Shown piece by piece: positions 27,513-36,680 of a DNA stretch of 64,000 nucleotides. A program made the position numbers and the translations under genes. The notes under the pieces were generated by a model. The model saw nothing but the letters and a program-made list of their open reading frames with translations, was not told the DNA's origin and did no database searches. Numbering within the stretch: position 1 is the stretch's first letter; every line of letters starts with the position of its first letter. The DNA lies in the NCBI GenBank assembly GCA_009692425.1, contig SHZF01000005.1:81621-145620 (forward strand), read 5' to 3'. The stretch is from Myxococcales bacterium. GTDB lineage: Bacteria > Myxococcota_A > UBA9042.

Positions 27513-29914
27513 TTGCACTTGCCACCCAGCACGGCCGAGAACTTCGCCTTGTAGTCGGGGGTCACCTTGCCGTTCGTGGCGGGCGAGCCGTCCCACTCCA
27601 CCAGCGTACCGGCCGGCCACTCGATGCGCTTGGTCCACCACAGGTCGCACTGGTTCATCTTGGCTTGCAGCGTCGCCTTGAGCGCGCCGAGGATGTAGAT
27701 GCGCACGGTCGCGGTCGAAAACCCAAACGTTTCCGAATCCCAGTAGTGGACGCCGACGCCGTACGTCTGCCCGGCCTCGGGCGTCTTGAGGTTCAGGTTC
27801 TCCGGGCCCCAGCCGTCGGTGTCGTCGAGGTCGAGGCCCGGGTTCGTGTCCGGGTCGACCGCACTGCCCCACGTCGGCAGCGCGTTGTACCAGAACGTGT
27901 CGTACTGCGGATGGAACCACGGGTCCGGCTTGCCGTCCTTGTCCAGGTCCTGCTGGCAGGCGCACGGCTTCCCTGCGCACATTTCCGCAGGATCCTTGCA
28001 GAGTTTCGCCAGCGCCGCCTTCGGGTGGACGAAATGCAGGTCGAGGTCGGCCCCCTTGTGCGGCCCCGTGTCGGTCTTGTCCGCGTCTCCCGGCGTGTCC
28101 CACAGCAACTCGACGTGGATGCCGCCGTCGGGCACTACCAGCAACTCCTGCTGCGCGACCTGGCACGCAGACTTGTCCGCGTCGTCGACGACGTCGAGTT
28201 GGAAGCGGTAGACGCCCGCCACGTTGACTTGGACCTGTTCCTTGGCCGGCTTGCCCGGCGACGTCACCATCGTCTTGGCGCCGAATTCCACATTGGCGAC
28301 GCCGGCATTGGGGAAGAAGCCCAACCCCTCGGCCCCCTCGGGCGACTTCAGCAGCGACCACTTGTACGCCTTGATCTGGTGGCCGGCGGCGGCAAAGGAT
28401 TGGTCGGCCTTCAGGTGGATCACCGTCTGCGGCACGACCTCCTCGCCTTCGATGAGCGTGATGATGGCCGTCGGACACGCCGTCGCCGTGCCCCACACAC
28501 GCAGCTTGACCTGCTTGTCGGGCGCCACCGAGTTGTCCGCGATCTTGAGAGCGCCGGTGTACGGCTGCGCCTTGCCGTCCTGGCCCTTGTTCTCCGACTC
28601 CGGCGTCGCCACGAGCTTGACGATCTCCGAGCCGTTGACCTTGATGCGGATCGGATTGCTGGCCGTCACACCCTTGCCGCCGAGTGCCGCGATGCCGTCG
28701 GTGGCCACCGCAAACACGCCGGCTGCGTCGTCGGCGATCTGCAGGGCGCTGACCTCGACTTCAGCCGAGCCGCAATTCTTGAGCGTGACGTCGCGGGCCG
28801 CGGGCTTGCCGACCGCCTGAAAACCGAAGTTCAGCTCAGGCGACGGCGTCACCTTCAGGCACGCGGCATTCTGGTTCGCTTTCAGCGTGATCGTCTTCTT
28901 CTGCTGATCGGCGCTGAACACGTCGAGCGTCGTCAGGTGCGGGCTCGGGTCGATCGCCGCGAACGACACCTTGCCACTGACCGCCTTGTCCTTCGCGATC
29001 GTGATCTTGGGGTCCAGATCGAGCGCGGCGCCGCCCTTGTAGGTCTTGCCCTCGAGTTCGAGCGACCACGGTTTCTGGTCGTTCTTGGCCAGTTCGATGC
29101 GCGTCACCACGAGGTCCGCGTCGCCTTGGTTCTGGATCTTGAACGGCTCATCGCGCACGCCGTTGACCTTGACGGTGCCGAAATCAAGTTCGGCGGGCAG
29201 CACCGCGAGTTTCGGGTTGCCCGTGGCTGTCACAAAGCGCAGGCGGTAGGGCGTCGGCGTCGGATTCTGCCCGCCCGTCGTGTAGGCCTTGTCGCCAGTG
29301 GTGTGCAGCACGAGCGTCACCGTGCGCGGCGCGGCATCCGCCGGCTTCTTGAAGCGGACCTTGAGTTGCTGCTGGGCGGCCTTTTTCGTCCCCGTCGCGC
29401 AATCCGGGTCGAAGCCGGGCGGGATCAGCGTCGGCCACGCCACCTTGTCGCACGGGACCTCGGCGCCGTCCTGCTGTGCGATGCACGTGAACGGGTTGCC
29501 GGCGTCTGCCGTGTTGGCCGGCGGTGTGAACGCGAGTTCGAGCCCCGTGATCACCAATTCCTTGGCAGCCGCGGCGTTGGCGACGTTGAGGATGTCGACC
29601 GTGACGTCGAGCGTCTGGCCCGCGGTCAGCGAGCCCCCTGTCATCTCGACGCTGCCGTCATGGGCGCGCACCTTGTCTGCGGCGCGCACTTCGAGCTTCG
29701 CGTTGCGATCGATGCCGGGGCCCGCCGCACCGCTACCGCACTTGGCCGGCAGGGCCGTTCCGCCGTCCGCCAGGGCGCCCGCGTCCGCGCCGCCCGAACC
29801 CTCGCCGCATCCGAGCGCCAGCATGGCTACCAGCACGGCGACCAGCACAGCCACCAGTACGCCCGGCGACCGTGCGGGTCGAGCCGCGCAGCAGCGTCCT
29901 CGTCGTTCGTTCAT
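27509..29914 (-). CDS. ASH-domain surface lipoprotein with PKD-like and YfaP-like C-terminal domains (paralogue 2 of the left group)
   Basis: The predicted product has 801 residues. The signal contains a Val/Ala/Leu repeat (VLVAVLVAVLVAMLALGC) ending in a lipobox, then a Gly/Ala/Asp linker. Ig-like ASH domains show LDFGTVKVNG...F.IQNQGDADLVVTRIEL and LNFGFQAVGK. The PKD-like unit (IKAYKWSLLKSPEGAEG ... VAGVYRFQLDVVDD) and the YfaP-like C-terminus (KGADLDLHFVHP, DPWF, LDLDDTDGWGPENLNLK, TATVRIYILG) match its neighbours. An extra Cys-rich insert (CKDPAEMCAGKPCACQ) sits inside the C-terminal domain. AGGAA precedes the ATG at 29914. It ends overlapping the next gene and begins 49 bp after the previous one, so the three form one operon. 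Confidence 0.9.
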   Translation of the reverse strand: MNERRGRCCAARPARSPGVLVAVLVAVLVAMLALGCGEGSGGADAGALADGGTALPAKCGSGAAGPGIDRNAKLEVRAADKVRAHDGSVEMTGGSLTAGQTLDVTVDILNVANAAAAKELVITGLELAFTPPANTADAGNPFTCIAQQDGAEVPCDKVAWPTLIPPGFDPDCATGTKKAAQQQLKVRFKKPADAAPRTVTLVLHTTGDKAYTTGGQNPTPTPYRLRFVTATGNPKLAVLPAELDFGTVKVNGVRDEPFKIQNQGDADLVVTRIELAKNDQKPWSLELEGKTYKGGAALDLDPKITIAKDKAVSGKVSFAAIDPSPHLTTLDVFSADQQKKTITLKANQNAACLKVTPSPELNFGFQAVGKPAARDVTLKNCGSAEVEVSALQIADDAAGVFAVATDGIAALGGKGVTASNPIRIKVNGSEIVKLVATPESENKGQDGKAQPYTGALKIADNSVAPDKQVKLRVWGTATACPTAIITLIEGEEVVPQTVIHLKADQSFAAAGHQIKAYKWSLLKSPEGAEGLGFFPNAGVANVEFGAKTMVTSPGKPAKEQVQVNVAGVYRFQLDVVDDADKSACQVAQQELLVVPDGGIHVELLWDTPGDADKTDTGPHKGADLDLHFVHPKAALAKLCKDPAEMCAGKPCACQQDLDKDGKPDPWFHPQYDTFWYNALPTWGSAVDPDTNPGLDLDDTDGWGPENLNLKTPEAGQTYGVGVHYWDSETFGFSTATVRIYILGALKATLQAKMNQCDLWWTKRIEWPAGTLVEWDGSPATNGKVTPDYKAKFSAVLGGKCK

Positions 29915-29963
29915 GTGCGTTTCCTGGCCGGTTGCTCGATCCTGCCGAGGGCTTGATCGTGCA

Positions 29964-32381
29964 CTAGGGCTTGACCTTGCACTGGGCCGGCTTGGCGCCC
30001 GCCGCCTGGGCTGCGAACGCCTTGTTCTCGTAGCACTTCGTGATGCAGAAGTCGCCCGACGGCTTCCACATCTGGCCGCAACCGGCCTTGCCCGCACAGT
30101 ACTTCGGATCGTTCGCGACGTTGCCCGCGCACACTGCCCCCTTGGTCTGGTAGCACTGCGTGAAGACCGGCAACTTCGAGCCCTTCAGCTCATTGGGCCA
30201 GTTGATCTTGCCGACGTACCACATGTCGAGAAGGTCCATCGGCACCTTCGTGATCTGCAGGGCGAGCGTGCCTTCGAGGTAGATCGACACCGTCGCGTAC
30301 GACAGGCCGTAGCCGTGGTCGTGCCAGTAATGTACGCCGACCGGGTACGCGATCGGGCTTGCCACGTCGCCTTCGGGCGACTCGAGGTTCAGGTTCTCCG
30401 GGCCGGCGCCGTCGGTATCGTCGAGGTCGAGGCTGGGGTCGTCCGGCGTGGCCGGGTTGGAACTGCCCCAGTTCGGGTTCGGATTGAACCAGAACGTGTC
30501 GAACGGATTGTTGAACCACGGGTCCGGCGTGCTGTCGCAGTCGATGTCGGGGCCGGACGCCAGCGGGTGTGAGAAGTGCAAGTCCATGTCCGCGCCGGCG
30601 GCCGGGCCGGAGTCGGTCTCGTCCGGGTCCGAAGGCGTCGCCCACAGCAGTTCAACGTGGATCGCGTTGTTCGGCACCACCAGAACATCGATGCAGGCCG
30701 GCTGGCACGACTTCGCGTCGTTCTGGTCCCACACCTCGAGGCAGAACTTGTAGTCGCCCGACGCGTTCGCCAGAAAGGTCGGGTTCGCAAACGTCGCATT
30801 CGGGATGAACGGCTGGTTCGAGCCTGCCGGCTGCTTCGCCGTCCACTTGTACTTCTTGATGGTCCCGCCACCGGGCGCGACCGACTGGTCGCCCTTGAGG
30901 TGGAGTTGCGTCTGCGGGATGACCTCCTCGCCTTCCTTGACCGACACCTTGGCGAGCGGGCAGGTCGATTTCACGCCCGCGCCCTTGGCCTGCACCTTGC
31001 GCACTTCAAAAGCGTTCGAGGTGACGCCGATCATCGCGATGTCGAATTCGCCGTCCTTCGAGATGTCTTCAGGCACGTACTTCACGGTGAAGGTGGCGTC
31101 CTTGCCGATGCCGATCTTGATCGGCTTGTCTTTCGACGGCCCCTTGATGTCGACGTCGGGATAGCCCTTCTTCGTCTCGACGTAATCTAAGGCGAACTCG
31201 TTCGAGGTCGAGCCCTCCTTGAGGAATTCGATCTTGTCGACGATCAGATCGACCGAGCCGCAGTTCTTGATCTGCACGTTGCGCACTTCGGAGTTCTGCA
31301 GCAGCACGCCGCCGAACGACACCTCCTTGTCCGGCTTGAGCAGGATGCACGGCACCGCCGTGTTCGCGCGCATGCTGACCGTCGTGCCCGTCTGGGCCGC
31401 CGGGTCGTTCGAATACAGCACGATCTGGCCTTCCTTCTTCTTGTCGTCTTCCGGCTTGAACCCGACAGAGAACGTGCGCTGCTTGCCCGGTTCGATGTCA
31501 AGCGGCGGGTCGAACGTGACGGCCGCGTCGGGCTTGTACACGGTGCCGCCGCCTGCACCGTCGAGCGTCACCGAGAACGTCGGTGCCGCCGACACCCACT
31601 TGAATCCCGCAATCGACAACAGCGCGTCGCCGAGATTGCGCACCGCGAACACTTCTTTGCCATCGGACTTCGGCGGCACGTACGGGAAATCGACGGTGTC
31701 CGGCGCGACTGCGATCTTCGGCTTGCCCTGTACGGTCTTGAACGTCACCTTGAACTCGCCGTTCGTGCTGACCAGCGCCGGTACGTTGTTGGCGACCCGG
31801 ATCCGCAGCACGGCTTCGCGGTCCTTGTCGTCGAATCGCGTGAAACGCAACAGGAACGTCTCCTTGGCCGCGCGCCCCGACGCCTCGTTGGCGTACTGGC
31901 CTGGCACCACCTTCTTCCACTTGCCGTCCATGTCTTCGCACTTCACGGTGGCGTCTGCATTCCAGCACTCCAGCGCGTGGGCGGTGTCTTCCTTGGGCGA
32001 CTTTGCCGTGTAGTCGAGCCGCACGCTGAGCAGCACGAGGTCGGCCGCCGACAGGGCCGAGATCGTGTTCAGGATTGTGAACGCGGTGTCCTTCGCCGTC
32101 TTGACGGAGCCGACCTCGACCGCGATGACCGAATCCTTCTTGAGGACCTTCTCGGTGCCCGGATCGCGCACTTCGAGCGCGGCGCTGCACTCGATCAGGG
32201 TCGAACCGCTGATGCAGGTTTTCACGCTTCCCGTTGCGCCGCCCACCGTGCCGCCACCAGTCACTCCGCCGGAGCCCGTGCTGCCGCCTGCGCTGATCGC
32301 GCCGGGCGTTTCTGCCGCGCAGGCCGAGAGGTGGGCGGCGGAGGCGCAGAGCAGCAGGGTGTAGAGGGGGCGGCGGAGCAT
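29964..32381 (-). CDS. ASH-domain surface lipoprotein with PKD-like and YfaP-like C-terminal domains (first gene of the left operon)
   Basis: The predicted product has 805 residues: signal peptide with lipobox LSAC, then a Gly/Ser/Thr-rich linker, ASH-like domains (FAVRNLGDALLSIAGF; VSFGGVLLQNSEVRNVQIKN), the PKD-like unit (IKKYKWTAKQPAGS ... SGDYKFCLEVWD) and the YfaP-like module (GADMDLHFSHP, DPWF, LDLDDTDGAGPENLNLE, ATVSIYLEG). Unlike its neighbours it ends in an extra Cys-rich domain of about 60 residues with eight cysteines. GAGGT precedes the ATG at 32381. A well-formed promoter lies about 120 bp upstream and diverges from the VWA/beta-barrel operon, so the two units may be co-regulated. 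Confidence 0.9.
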   Translation of the reverse strand: MLRRPLYTLLLCASAAHLSACAAETPGAISAGGSTGSGGVTGGGTVGGATGSVKTCISGSTLIECSAALEVRDPGTEKVLKKDSVIAVEVGSVKTAKDTAFTILNTISALSAADLVLLSVRLDYTAKSPKEDTAHALECWNADATVKCEDMDGKWKKVVPGQYANEASGRAAKETFLLRFTRFDDKDREAVLRIRVANNVPALVSTNGEFKVTFKTVQGKPKIAVAPDTVDFPYVPPKSDGKEVFAVRNLGDALLSIAGFKWVSAAPTFSVTLDGAGGGTVYKPDAAVTFDPPLDIEPGKQRTFSVGFKPEDDKKKEGQIVLYSNDPAAQTGTTVSMRANTAVPCILLKPDKEVSFGGVLLQNSEVRNVQIKNCGSVDLIVDKIEFLKEGSTSNEFALDYVETKKGYPDVDIKGPSKDKPIKIGIGKDATFTVKYVPEDISKDGEFDIAMIGVTSNAFEVRKVQAKGAGVKSTCPLAKVSVKEGEEVIPQTQLHLKGDQSVAPGGGTIKKYKWTAKQPAGSNQPFIPNATFANPTFLANASGDYKFCLEVWDQNDAKSCQPACIDVLVVPNNAIHVELLWATPSDPDETDSGPAAGADMDLHFSHPLASGPDIDCDSTPDPWFNNPFDTFWFNPNPNWGSSNPATPDDPSLDLDDTDGAGPENLNLESPEGDVASPIAYPVGVHYWHDHGYGLSYATVSIYLEGTLALQITKVPMDLLDMWYVGKINWPNELKGSKLPVFTQCYQTKGAVCAGNVANDPKYCAGKAGCGQMWKPSGDFCITKCYENKAFAAQAAGAKPAQCKVKP

Positions 32382-32500
32382 GGCGACCTCACGTTCAGAT
32401 TCAGGGGCGGGCCCTCGGATTACGGGAACGGACACTTAGCTTTTCAGCGACGCTCACTCAGTTCAGGGTCGGGTCCGGTCACGCGAGCCCCAAACAGATC

Positions 32501-32529
32501 ACTGTAGTAGCGAGGGCAGGACGCGTCAA
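32501..32529 (-). promoter_or_regulatory. Candidate sigma-70-type promoter of the left lipoprotein operon
   Basis: On the minus strand TTGACG (32524-32529) and TACAGT (32501-32506) are separated by exactly 17 bp. Transcription would start near 32494 and leave a leader of about 110 nt before the ATG at 32381. Among the better promoter matches in the window. Confidence 0.55.
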
Positions 32530-32553
32530 CCAATAGCACCGCGAACCGACAGC

Positions 32554-32577
32554 GGCGAGGGGCCCGCAGCCCTCGCC
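32554..32577. promoter_or_regulatory. Perfect 8-bp inverted repeat in the divergent promoter region
   Basis: GGCGAGGG (32554-32561) and CCCTCGCC (32570-32577) flank an 8-nt spacer. It lies between the two divergent promoter candidates, about 16 bp upstream of the plus-strand -35 box. It could be an operator or a hairpin; there is no T-tract, so a terminator is unlikely. Confidence 0.4.
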
Positions 32578-32593
32578 AGCGCAAGGGTTCTGC

Positions 32594-32623
32594 TTGACTT
32601 GGCGACGACGGCGAAGGAAGAAT
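32594..32623 (+). promoter_or_regulatory. Weak candidate promoter of the Glt/Nfs-like operon
   Basis: TTGACT (32594-32599) is a good -35 match; AAGAAT (32618-32623) at 18 bp is a poor -10. The leader to the ATG at 32707 would be about 75 nt. A different sigma factor could be used here. Confidence 0.3.
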
Positions 32624-32706
32624 CGCCCCCTCGCGCGGACGGTCGACTTCCGGCCGATCGGCGCGGAACCCCGGGTTTTCCGATGTGCCCGCAGGGGGTT
32701 GTGCTC

Positions 32707-34791
32707 ATGCAAGTGCCTTCGATCGCGTCTCGTCCGCCCGCGCTGCCGGCCCCGGTTGGCCGGCGCCGCGCACTGTGGCTGACCAGATCGCTACTGTGGC
32801 TGACCAGATCGCTACTGTGGCTGCCCAACTCGCGGCTCTGGCTGCCCAACTCGCGGCTCTGGCTGCCCAGCTCGCTGCTGCTGGCCCTGGCGCTCGGGGT
32901 CTGGACGATCTCCGGTGGCCTCGCGTCGTGCGATTCGACCGCGAAGTTCACGGTGCCGGACCGCCAGTTTGCGAGCATCCAAGTGGTGTCGGGATTCCTG
33001 GCGCACTATGACTCCCAGACGCGCAAGACGACGCGGGTGTGCGGCCTGCCGCGCGAGGGAGAGGCCGACGTTGCGCCCAATGCGATCGAGCTCACCGTCA
33101 ACTTCTTGTCGAGCGAACTGACCGGGCGCATGAACCTATGCAAAGAAGCCGGGGAAAACGATTTCGATCGCTCCATCAAGGAGGGTGAACTCGTCGACCT
33201 CAAGCGCGTCAAGGCGACGGTGCCGGGCCAGAGCGTCTCGGCAAAGATGTTCACGTTGGAAGCAAAGTGCCTGTCACCGCGCGTGTCCCAAGAACAAGAC
33301 TGCGCGTCCGCCTTTGCCAAGCAGGCGCTCGTCGGCTCCGAGATCCGCTACGTGAAGCACGCCGATCGCTGCGACCCGATCCGGCCCGACACCGCGATTG
33401 ACGTCGCCCTCGTAGTCGACAACAGCGGGTCGATCTCGGGCCTCGTCGATGCAAACACGAAACTGGAAGAGCAGGAGTCGGTGCTCGGTGCCAACATCCC
33501 CAACGACCGCACCGAAGTGATGTCGGACCCGTTCCGCACGCGCATCAAGGCCGCGACGAACTTCCTCGATCTGCTGAATCCGCGCGACAAGGTGATCACG
33601 TATTTCTTCGACGAGACGGGCTGGAACATCGCCTGCAGCGACGCCTTCGTGTGCTGCCCGACTTCCCTGCCGGACGGCCAGGCGTGCGACGGCAAGAAGT
33701 GCGCCGGGCCCCACGACAAGTCGACGTGCGCGGCCGGCGAGTCGTGCCGGTCGGACGTGCGCTGCACCAGCAAGGATGCTTGCCAGACCGACGATTTCGT
33801 GACGCTGCCAAACAAGGCTGAAGGTTCGCTCGACAGCCAGTCGAAGCGCTGCTTCGGCAAGGTCGGCGAGAAGGGCCACTGGCACAAGAATGGTCTGGAA
33901 TTGAAGGTCAAGAATGCCGCAACCGGGCGCGCCAGCGTGTGGCAGACGATGCACGAGGCCTACACGTTCCTGACCGGCACGGCCGCCGACGGCAACGCAG
34001 GCGAACCGGCCAGCCGCGCCAAGCACATCGTGCTGCTCGCGGACGGCCCCGACACGTGCCTGGAATCCGACGACTTCAACTGGACCGACCTGGCAGGCAA
34101 GAACGGCAAGTGCCGACTCCAGTGCAACCTGCCCGACCTCGACAAGGCGCGCTACGAGAAGCTGCTGGAGCGCATCCAGACCGACAAGGCCAACGTGGTG
34201 GTGCACGTCGTGCAGTTCCAGTCGGTCGGCTACATGAATCCCGACCCGCGCATGCAGGAGATCGCCTGCCGCACCGGGGGCACGTACCAGTTCGTCAACA
34301 CGCGCGAGTCCCCGACGCAGCAGGCGTCGTCTTTCGAGCCGATCGTGACGGCGATGAACCGGGTGCGCTTCACTTTGTCGGGCAGTTGGCGCATCACCTT
34401 CACGGCCGACGTCTTAGGCCAAGCCAAGGTGGGCGCGCCCGACAACCAGTTGCCAGTCACGCTCGGCGCGATGGTCGCGCTCGATGGGTCGTTGCGCTTC
34501 AAGAACGCCGAGTTCGCGAGCCTGCAGAGCGTCTACGAGACGCAGCAACGCGACTGGGAGTTCAGCTTTTCGGGCAAGGAAGACCGCCGCATGTTGATGC
34601 GCCGGGCGTGCCTCGACGAGAAGGACTGCGGCGGCGGCGACGGCGAGTGCGGCAAGAACCGCTGCACGAAGGCCGGCTTGTGCGAGGCGAAAGTGGCGCC
34701 GAACCAACTCGTGTGCTCGAAGGGCGCCAGCACCAAGTGCTGCAAGGGCGAGTGCAAGACCGGCGCGTGCACCGACGCCTGCAAGAAATGA
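32707..34791 (+). CDS. VWA-domain Cys-rich surface lipoprotein (CglB-like, tentative)
   Basis: The 694-residue lipoprotein has lipobox GLASC with C75; the long signal region contains five heptads of the LWL[TP].S type. A VWA domain follows with a MIDAS sequence VVDNSGSIS (D238, S240, S242) and VLLADGPDTC. Cys-rich inserts occur within the VWA fold (about 300-350) and at the C-terminus (about 635-694). It opens an operon of beta-barrels and TPR proteins like those of the gliding/spore-coat complexes. In Myxococcus the VWA lipoprotein CglB is the adhesin of the Glt gliding complex, so a similar role as surface ligand is plausible; this is inference from context. The ATG at 32707 has GGGGG upstream, and an in-frame ATG at 32683 is possible. 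Confidence 0.88.
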   Translation: MQVPSIASRPPALPAPVGRRRALWLTRSLLWLTRSLLWLPNSRLWLPNSRLWLPSSLLLALALGVWTISGGLASCDSTAKFTVPDRQFASIQVVSGFLAHYDSQTRKTTRVCGLPREGEADVAPNAIELTVNFLSSELTGRMNLCKEAGENDFDRSIKEGELVDLKRVKATVPGQSVSAKMFTLEAKCLSPRVSQEQDCASAFAKQALVGSEIRYVKHADRCDPIRPDTAIDVALVVDNSGSISGLVDANTKLEEQESVLGANIPNDRTEVMSDPFRTRIKAATNFLDLLNPRDKVITYFFDETGWNIACSDAFVCCPTSLPDGQACDGKKCAGPHDKSTCAAGESCRSDVRCTSKDACQTDDFVTLPNKAEGSLDSQSKRCFGKVGEKGHWHKNGLELKVKNAATGRASVWQTMHEAYTFLTGTAADGNAGEPASRAKHIVLLADGPDTCLESDDFNWTDLAGKNGKCRLQCNLPDLDKARYEKLLERIQTDKANVVVHVVQFQSVGYMNPDPRMQEIACRTGGTYQFVNTRESPTQQASSFEPIVTAMNRVRFTLSGSWRITFTADVLGQAKVGAPDNQLPVTLGAMVALDGSLRFKNAEFASLQSVYETQQRDWEFSFSGKEDRRMLMRRACLDEKDCGGGDGECGKNRCTKAGLCEAKVAPNQLVCSKGASTKCCKGECKTGACTDACKK
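32773..32877 (+). repeat. Five tandem 21-bp units in the signal-peptide coding region
   Basis: Units at 32773, 32794, 32815, 32836 and 32857 are 21 bp each. The first two are identical (LWLTRSL), and the next three are close variants encoding LWLPNSR or LWLPSSL. They lengthen the hydrophobic N-terminal region of the VWA lipoprotein in exact heptads. Confidence 0.9.
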
Positions 34792-34823
34792 TGGGCACCG
34801 GCGTGCGGCCAGGGAGACTCGGA

Positions 34824-35633
34824 ATGCGAACAGTGCGACAGACAGGGGCGGTTGGGACGGCGCTGGTAGCCATGGTCGGCCTGGCGCCCAGCGCGTGGGC
34901 GGCGGACGGCAGCGTGACACCCATCGACAAGGAACTGGAGAAGTACTGGAACGTCGAGCAGGCCGTGCCCTCGCTGCAGAATCCGCTGTACGAACGCAAG
35001 GGCGGCGTCGAAGCGACGCTGTATGGTGGAATGCTTCCCAACGATTCGTATTTCGTGCCGATCTCGGCCGGCGGTCGCGTCGGATACTTCTTGACGGACA
35101 CGCTGGCGCTCGAAGGCGGATTCTCCTACCTGATCAACGCCCGCGCCGACAAGGATGGCAGCGAACTGCGCGATTTTCTGGTGTGCGCGAACAAGCAGTC
35201 GGCCGCCCAGACCGTCAAGTGCGTCGACCTCGCCAAGGGCGCCAAGCAGCCGCCGCACCTGAAGTGGCTGGCGTCGGTCAACGCGCACTGGACGCCGGTG
35301 CACGGCAAGATCGGCATCTTTGCCGCAAAGGTCGCGAGCTTCGATCTCGGCTTCAACCTGGGGCTCGGCATCGTCAACGGTGACTTCGATCCTTCGGACA
35401 TCGACGCGACCAACCTGCCGGGGGAAAAGACGGTGCAGCCGGCGCTGCGCTATGGTGCCCACTGGGGCGCAGGTTTCCGCTTCTTCCTGACACGCTGGGC
35501 CAACGTGCGGCTGGACTACCGCCAGACCGGCTACCGCGCGGGCAACACCTACGCGGACGACGGCCGGCTGGGCGATTCGTTGTGGTCCTTCCCGGCGGAA
35601 ATCACGCTGGGTGTCGCGTTCCTGTCGAAGTAG
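34824..35633 (+). CDS. Outer-membrane beta-barrel protein (GltA/NfsA-like, tentative)
   Basis: This 269-residue exported protein has a classic signal peptide ending SAWA, then a barrel: alternating aromatic/polar strands separated by short turns (VEATLYGGMLPND, FVPISAGGRVGYFLTDTLALEGGFSY, VHGKIGIFAAKVASFDLGFNLGLG, GAGFRFFLTRWANVRLDYRQTGY listed as separate strands) and a C-terminal strand ending VAFLSK. This is the 'outer membrane beta-barrel domain' family found in Glt and Nfs complexes. AGGGAGA precedes the ATG at 34824, 32 bp after the VWA gene, which decides it over ATGs overlapping the VWA stop. The next gene encodes a second barrel of the same layout, so the two probably work together. 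Confidence 0.85.
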   Translation: MRTVRQTGAVGTALVAMVGLAPSAWAADGSVTPIDKELEKYWNVEQAVPSLQNPLYERKGGVEATLYGGMLPNDSYFVPISAGGRVGYFLTDTLALEGGFSYLINARADKDGSELRDFLVCANKQSAAQTVKCVDLAKGAKQPPHLKWLASVNAHWTPVHGKIGIFAAKVASFDLGFNLGLGIVNGDFDPSDIDATNLPGEKTVQPALRYGAHWGAGFRFFLTRWANVRLDYRQTGYRAGNTYADDGRLGDSLWSFPAEITLGVAFLSK

Positions 35634-35658
35634 CGGCCCGGCCCGGAGGAGACCCGAG

Positions 35659-36645
35659 ATGCTGAACACGAACCGCCAACTCACCGCGCGCACGGACCGG
35701 CGCGTCAGGGGCCGCTGCTGGCTGGCCGCGTTGGCCATGGCGGCGCTCGGGTTTGCGCCCGCCGCGTGGGCCCGCGAGGCCGCCGTGGGTGACCGCGCGC
35801 CGAACGCTGCTGCCAGCGACCCGCCAAAGGATGACGCCGCCGCGCCAGCCGATGCGCCACCCGCGGCCGACCCGGCACCCGCGGCCGACCCGGCACCCGC
35901 CGACGCGGGCACGCGCGATGCTGCCAAGACGACCGAACCGACGGCAGGCGCGGCGCCCGACGTTGCGGCGCCCGGCATGGACCTGTACGGCGTCGCCGAC
36001 GAGGGTGTACCGCTCGGCAGCCGCATCGAGTGGGCTCAGCGGCGCGAAATCCGCATCATCCAGAAGCGCGCCGTGCTGAAAGAAGGGCGCTTCGGCGTGT
36101 CTGTGCTGGCCGGCGTCGTGCCCAACGACGACTTCTGGACCTACGTGACGCCCGGTCTCGGTGTGCAGTACTACTTTTCCGAAGACCTCGCGCTGTCCGT
36201 CCACGGGGCCTACACGTTGGACCTGCCGACCACGCTCAAGGCAGGCCTGGAAGACCCGCGCCCCTACGGCCCCGGCCTCATCGTCCGCCTGCCGCAGACC
36301 CTGAATGCGTGGGGGTCGGCGGGCCTGGACTGGAACCTCGTCCACGGCAAGGTCGGCTTCTTCGGCACGGGGCTCATCGAGTTCGACGGCGCACTGACCT
36401 TCGGCGTCGGCGCGGTCCGCACGAAGATACAGGACCTCGCCAAGCCGTTGGTGTCGCAGATCGACCCGGCCGGCAACGTCGGCGTCCAGGTGCAGTTCTA
36501 CCTGACCGATGCGTTCTCGCTGCGCCTCGACTTCCACCAGTTCTTCTATGCCAAGTTGGCCGGCAAGCACCCCGGCTCAGGCGGCGTGTCGCACCCGCTC
36601 GCGGTTGGCCTGTCGTTCACCTACATGACGGCCGGCCAGAAGTAG
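35659..36645 (+). CDS. Outer-membrane beta-barrel protein (GltB/NfsB-like, tentative)
   Basis: The 328-residue protein has a signal peptide ending AAWA, a low-complexity Ala/Pro/Asp linker of about 75 residues, then a barrel domain sharing the layout of the preceding protein: FGVSVLAGVVPNDDFWTYV, GLGVQYYFSEDLALSVHGAYTLDL, LVHGKVGFFGTGLIEFDGALTFGVG and a final strand ending LSFTYMTAGQK. The shared VPND and VHGKVGFF/VHGKIGIF landmarks show the two barrels are paralogues. CGGAGGAG precedes the ATG at 35659. The long flexible linker may lie in the periplasm and contact the repeat proteins encoded downstream; that is inference. Confidence 0.85.
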   Translation: MLNTNRQLTARTDRRVRGRCWLAALAMAALGFAPAAWAREAAVGDRAPNAAASDPPKDDAAAPADAPPAADPAPAADPAPADAGTRDAAKTTEPTAGAAPDVAAPGMDLYGVADEGVPLGSRIEWAQRREIRIIQKRAVLKEGRFGVSVLAGVVPNDDFWTYVTPGLGVQYYFSEDLALSVHGAYTLDLPTTLKAGLEDPRPYGPGLIVRLPQTLNAWGSAGLDWNLVHGKVGFFGTGLIEFDGALTFGVGAVRTKIQDLAKPLVSQIDPAGNVGVQVQFYLTDAFSLRLDFHQFFYAKLAGKHPGSGGVSHPLAVGLSFTYMTAGQK

Positions 36646-36680
36646 CCCCCAGTCGCCCCTGTCCCCTGCCCGGAGGACCG

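Larger units (their letters stand above)
32382..32706. other. Divergent regulatory region between the lipoprotein operon and the Glt/Nfs-like operon
   Basis: About 325 bp without a credible gene separate two oppositely transcribed operons. It holds a good minus-strand promoter (32501-32529), a weak plus-strand candidate (32594-32623), and a perfect 8-bp inverted repeat between them (32554-32577). The GGGGG of the VWA gene's ribosome-binding site lies at 32693-32697. Confidence 0.6.

Noticed and set aside
32599..32706. A longer N-terminus for the VWA lipoprotein, starting upstream of 32707.
   Set aside because: The region holds promoter-like sequence and the GGGGG ribosome-binding site fits the ATG at 32707.
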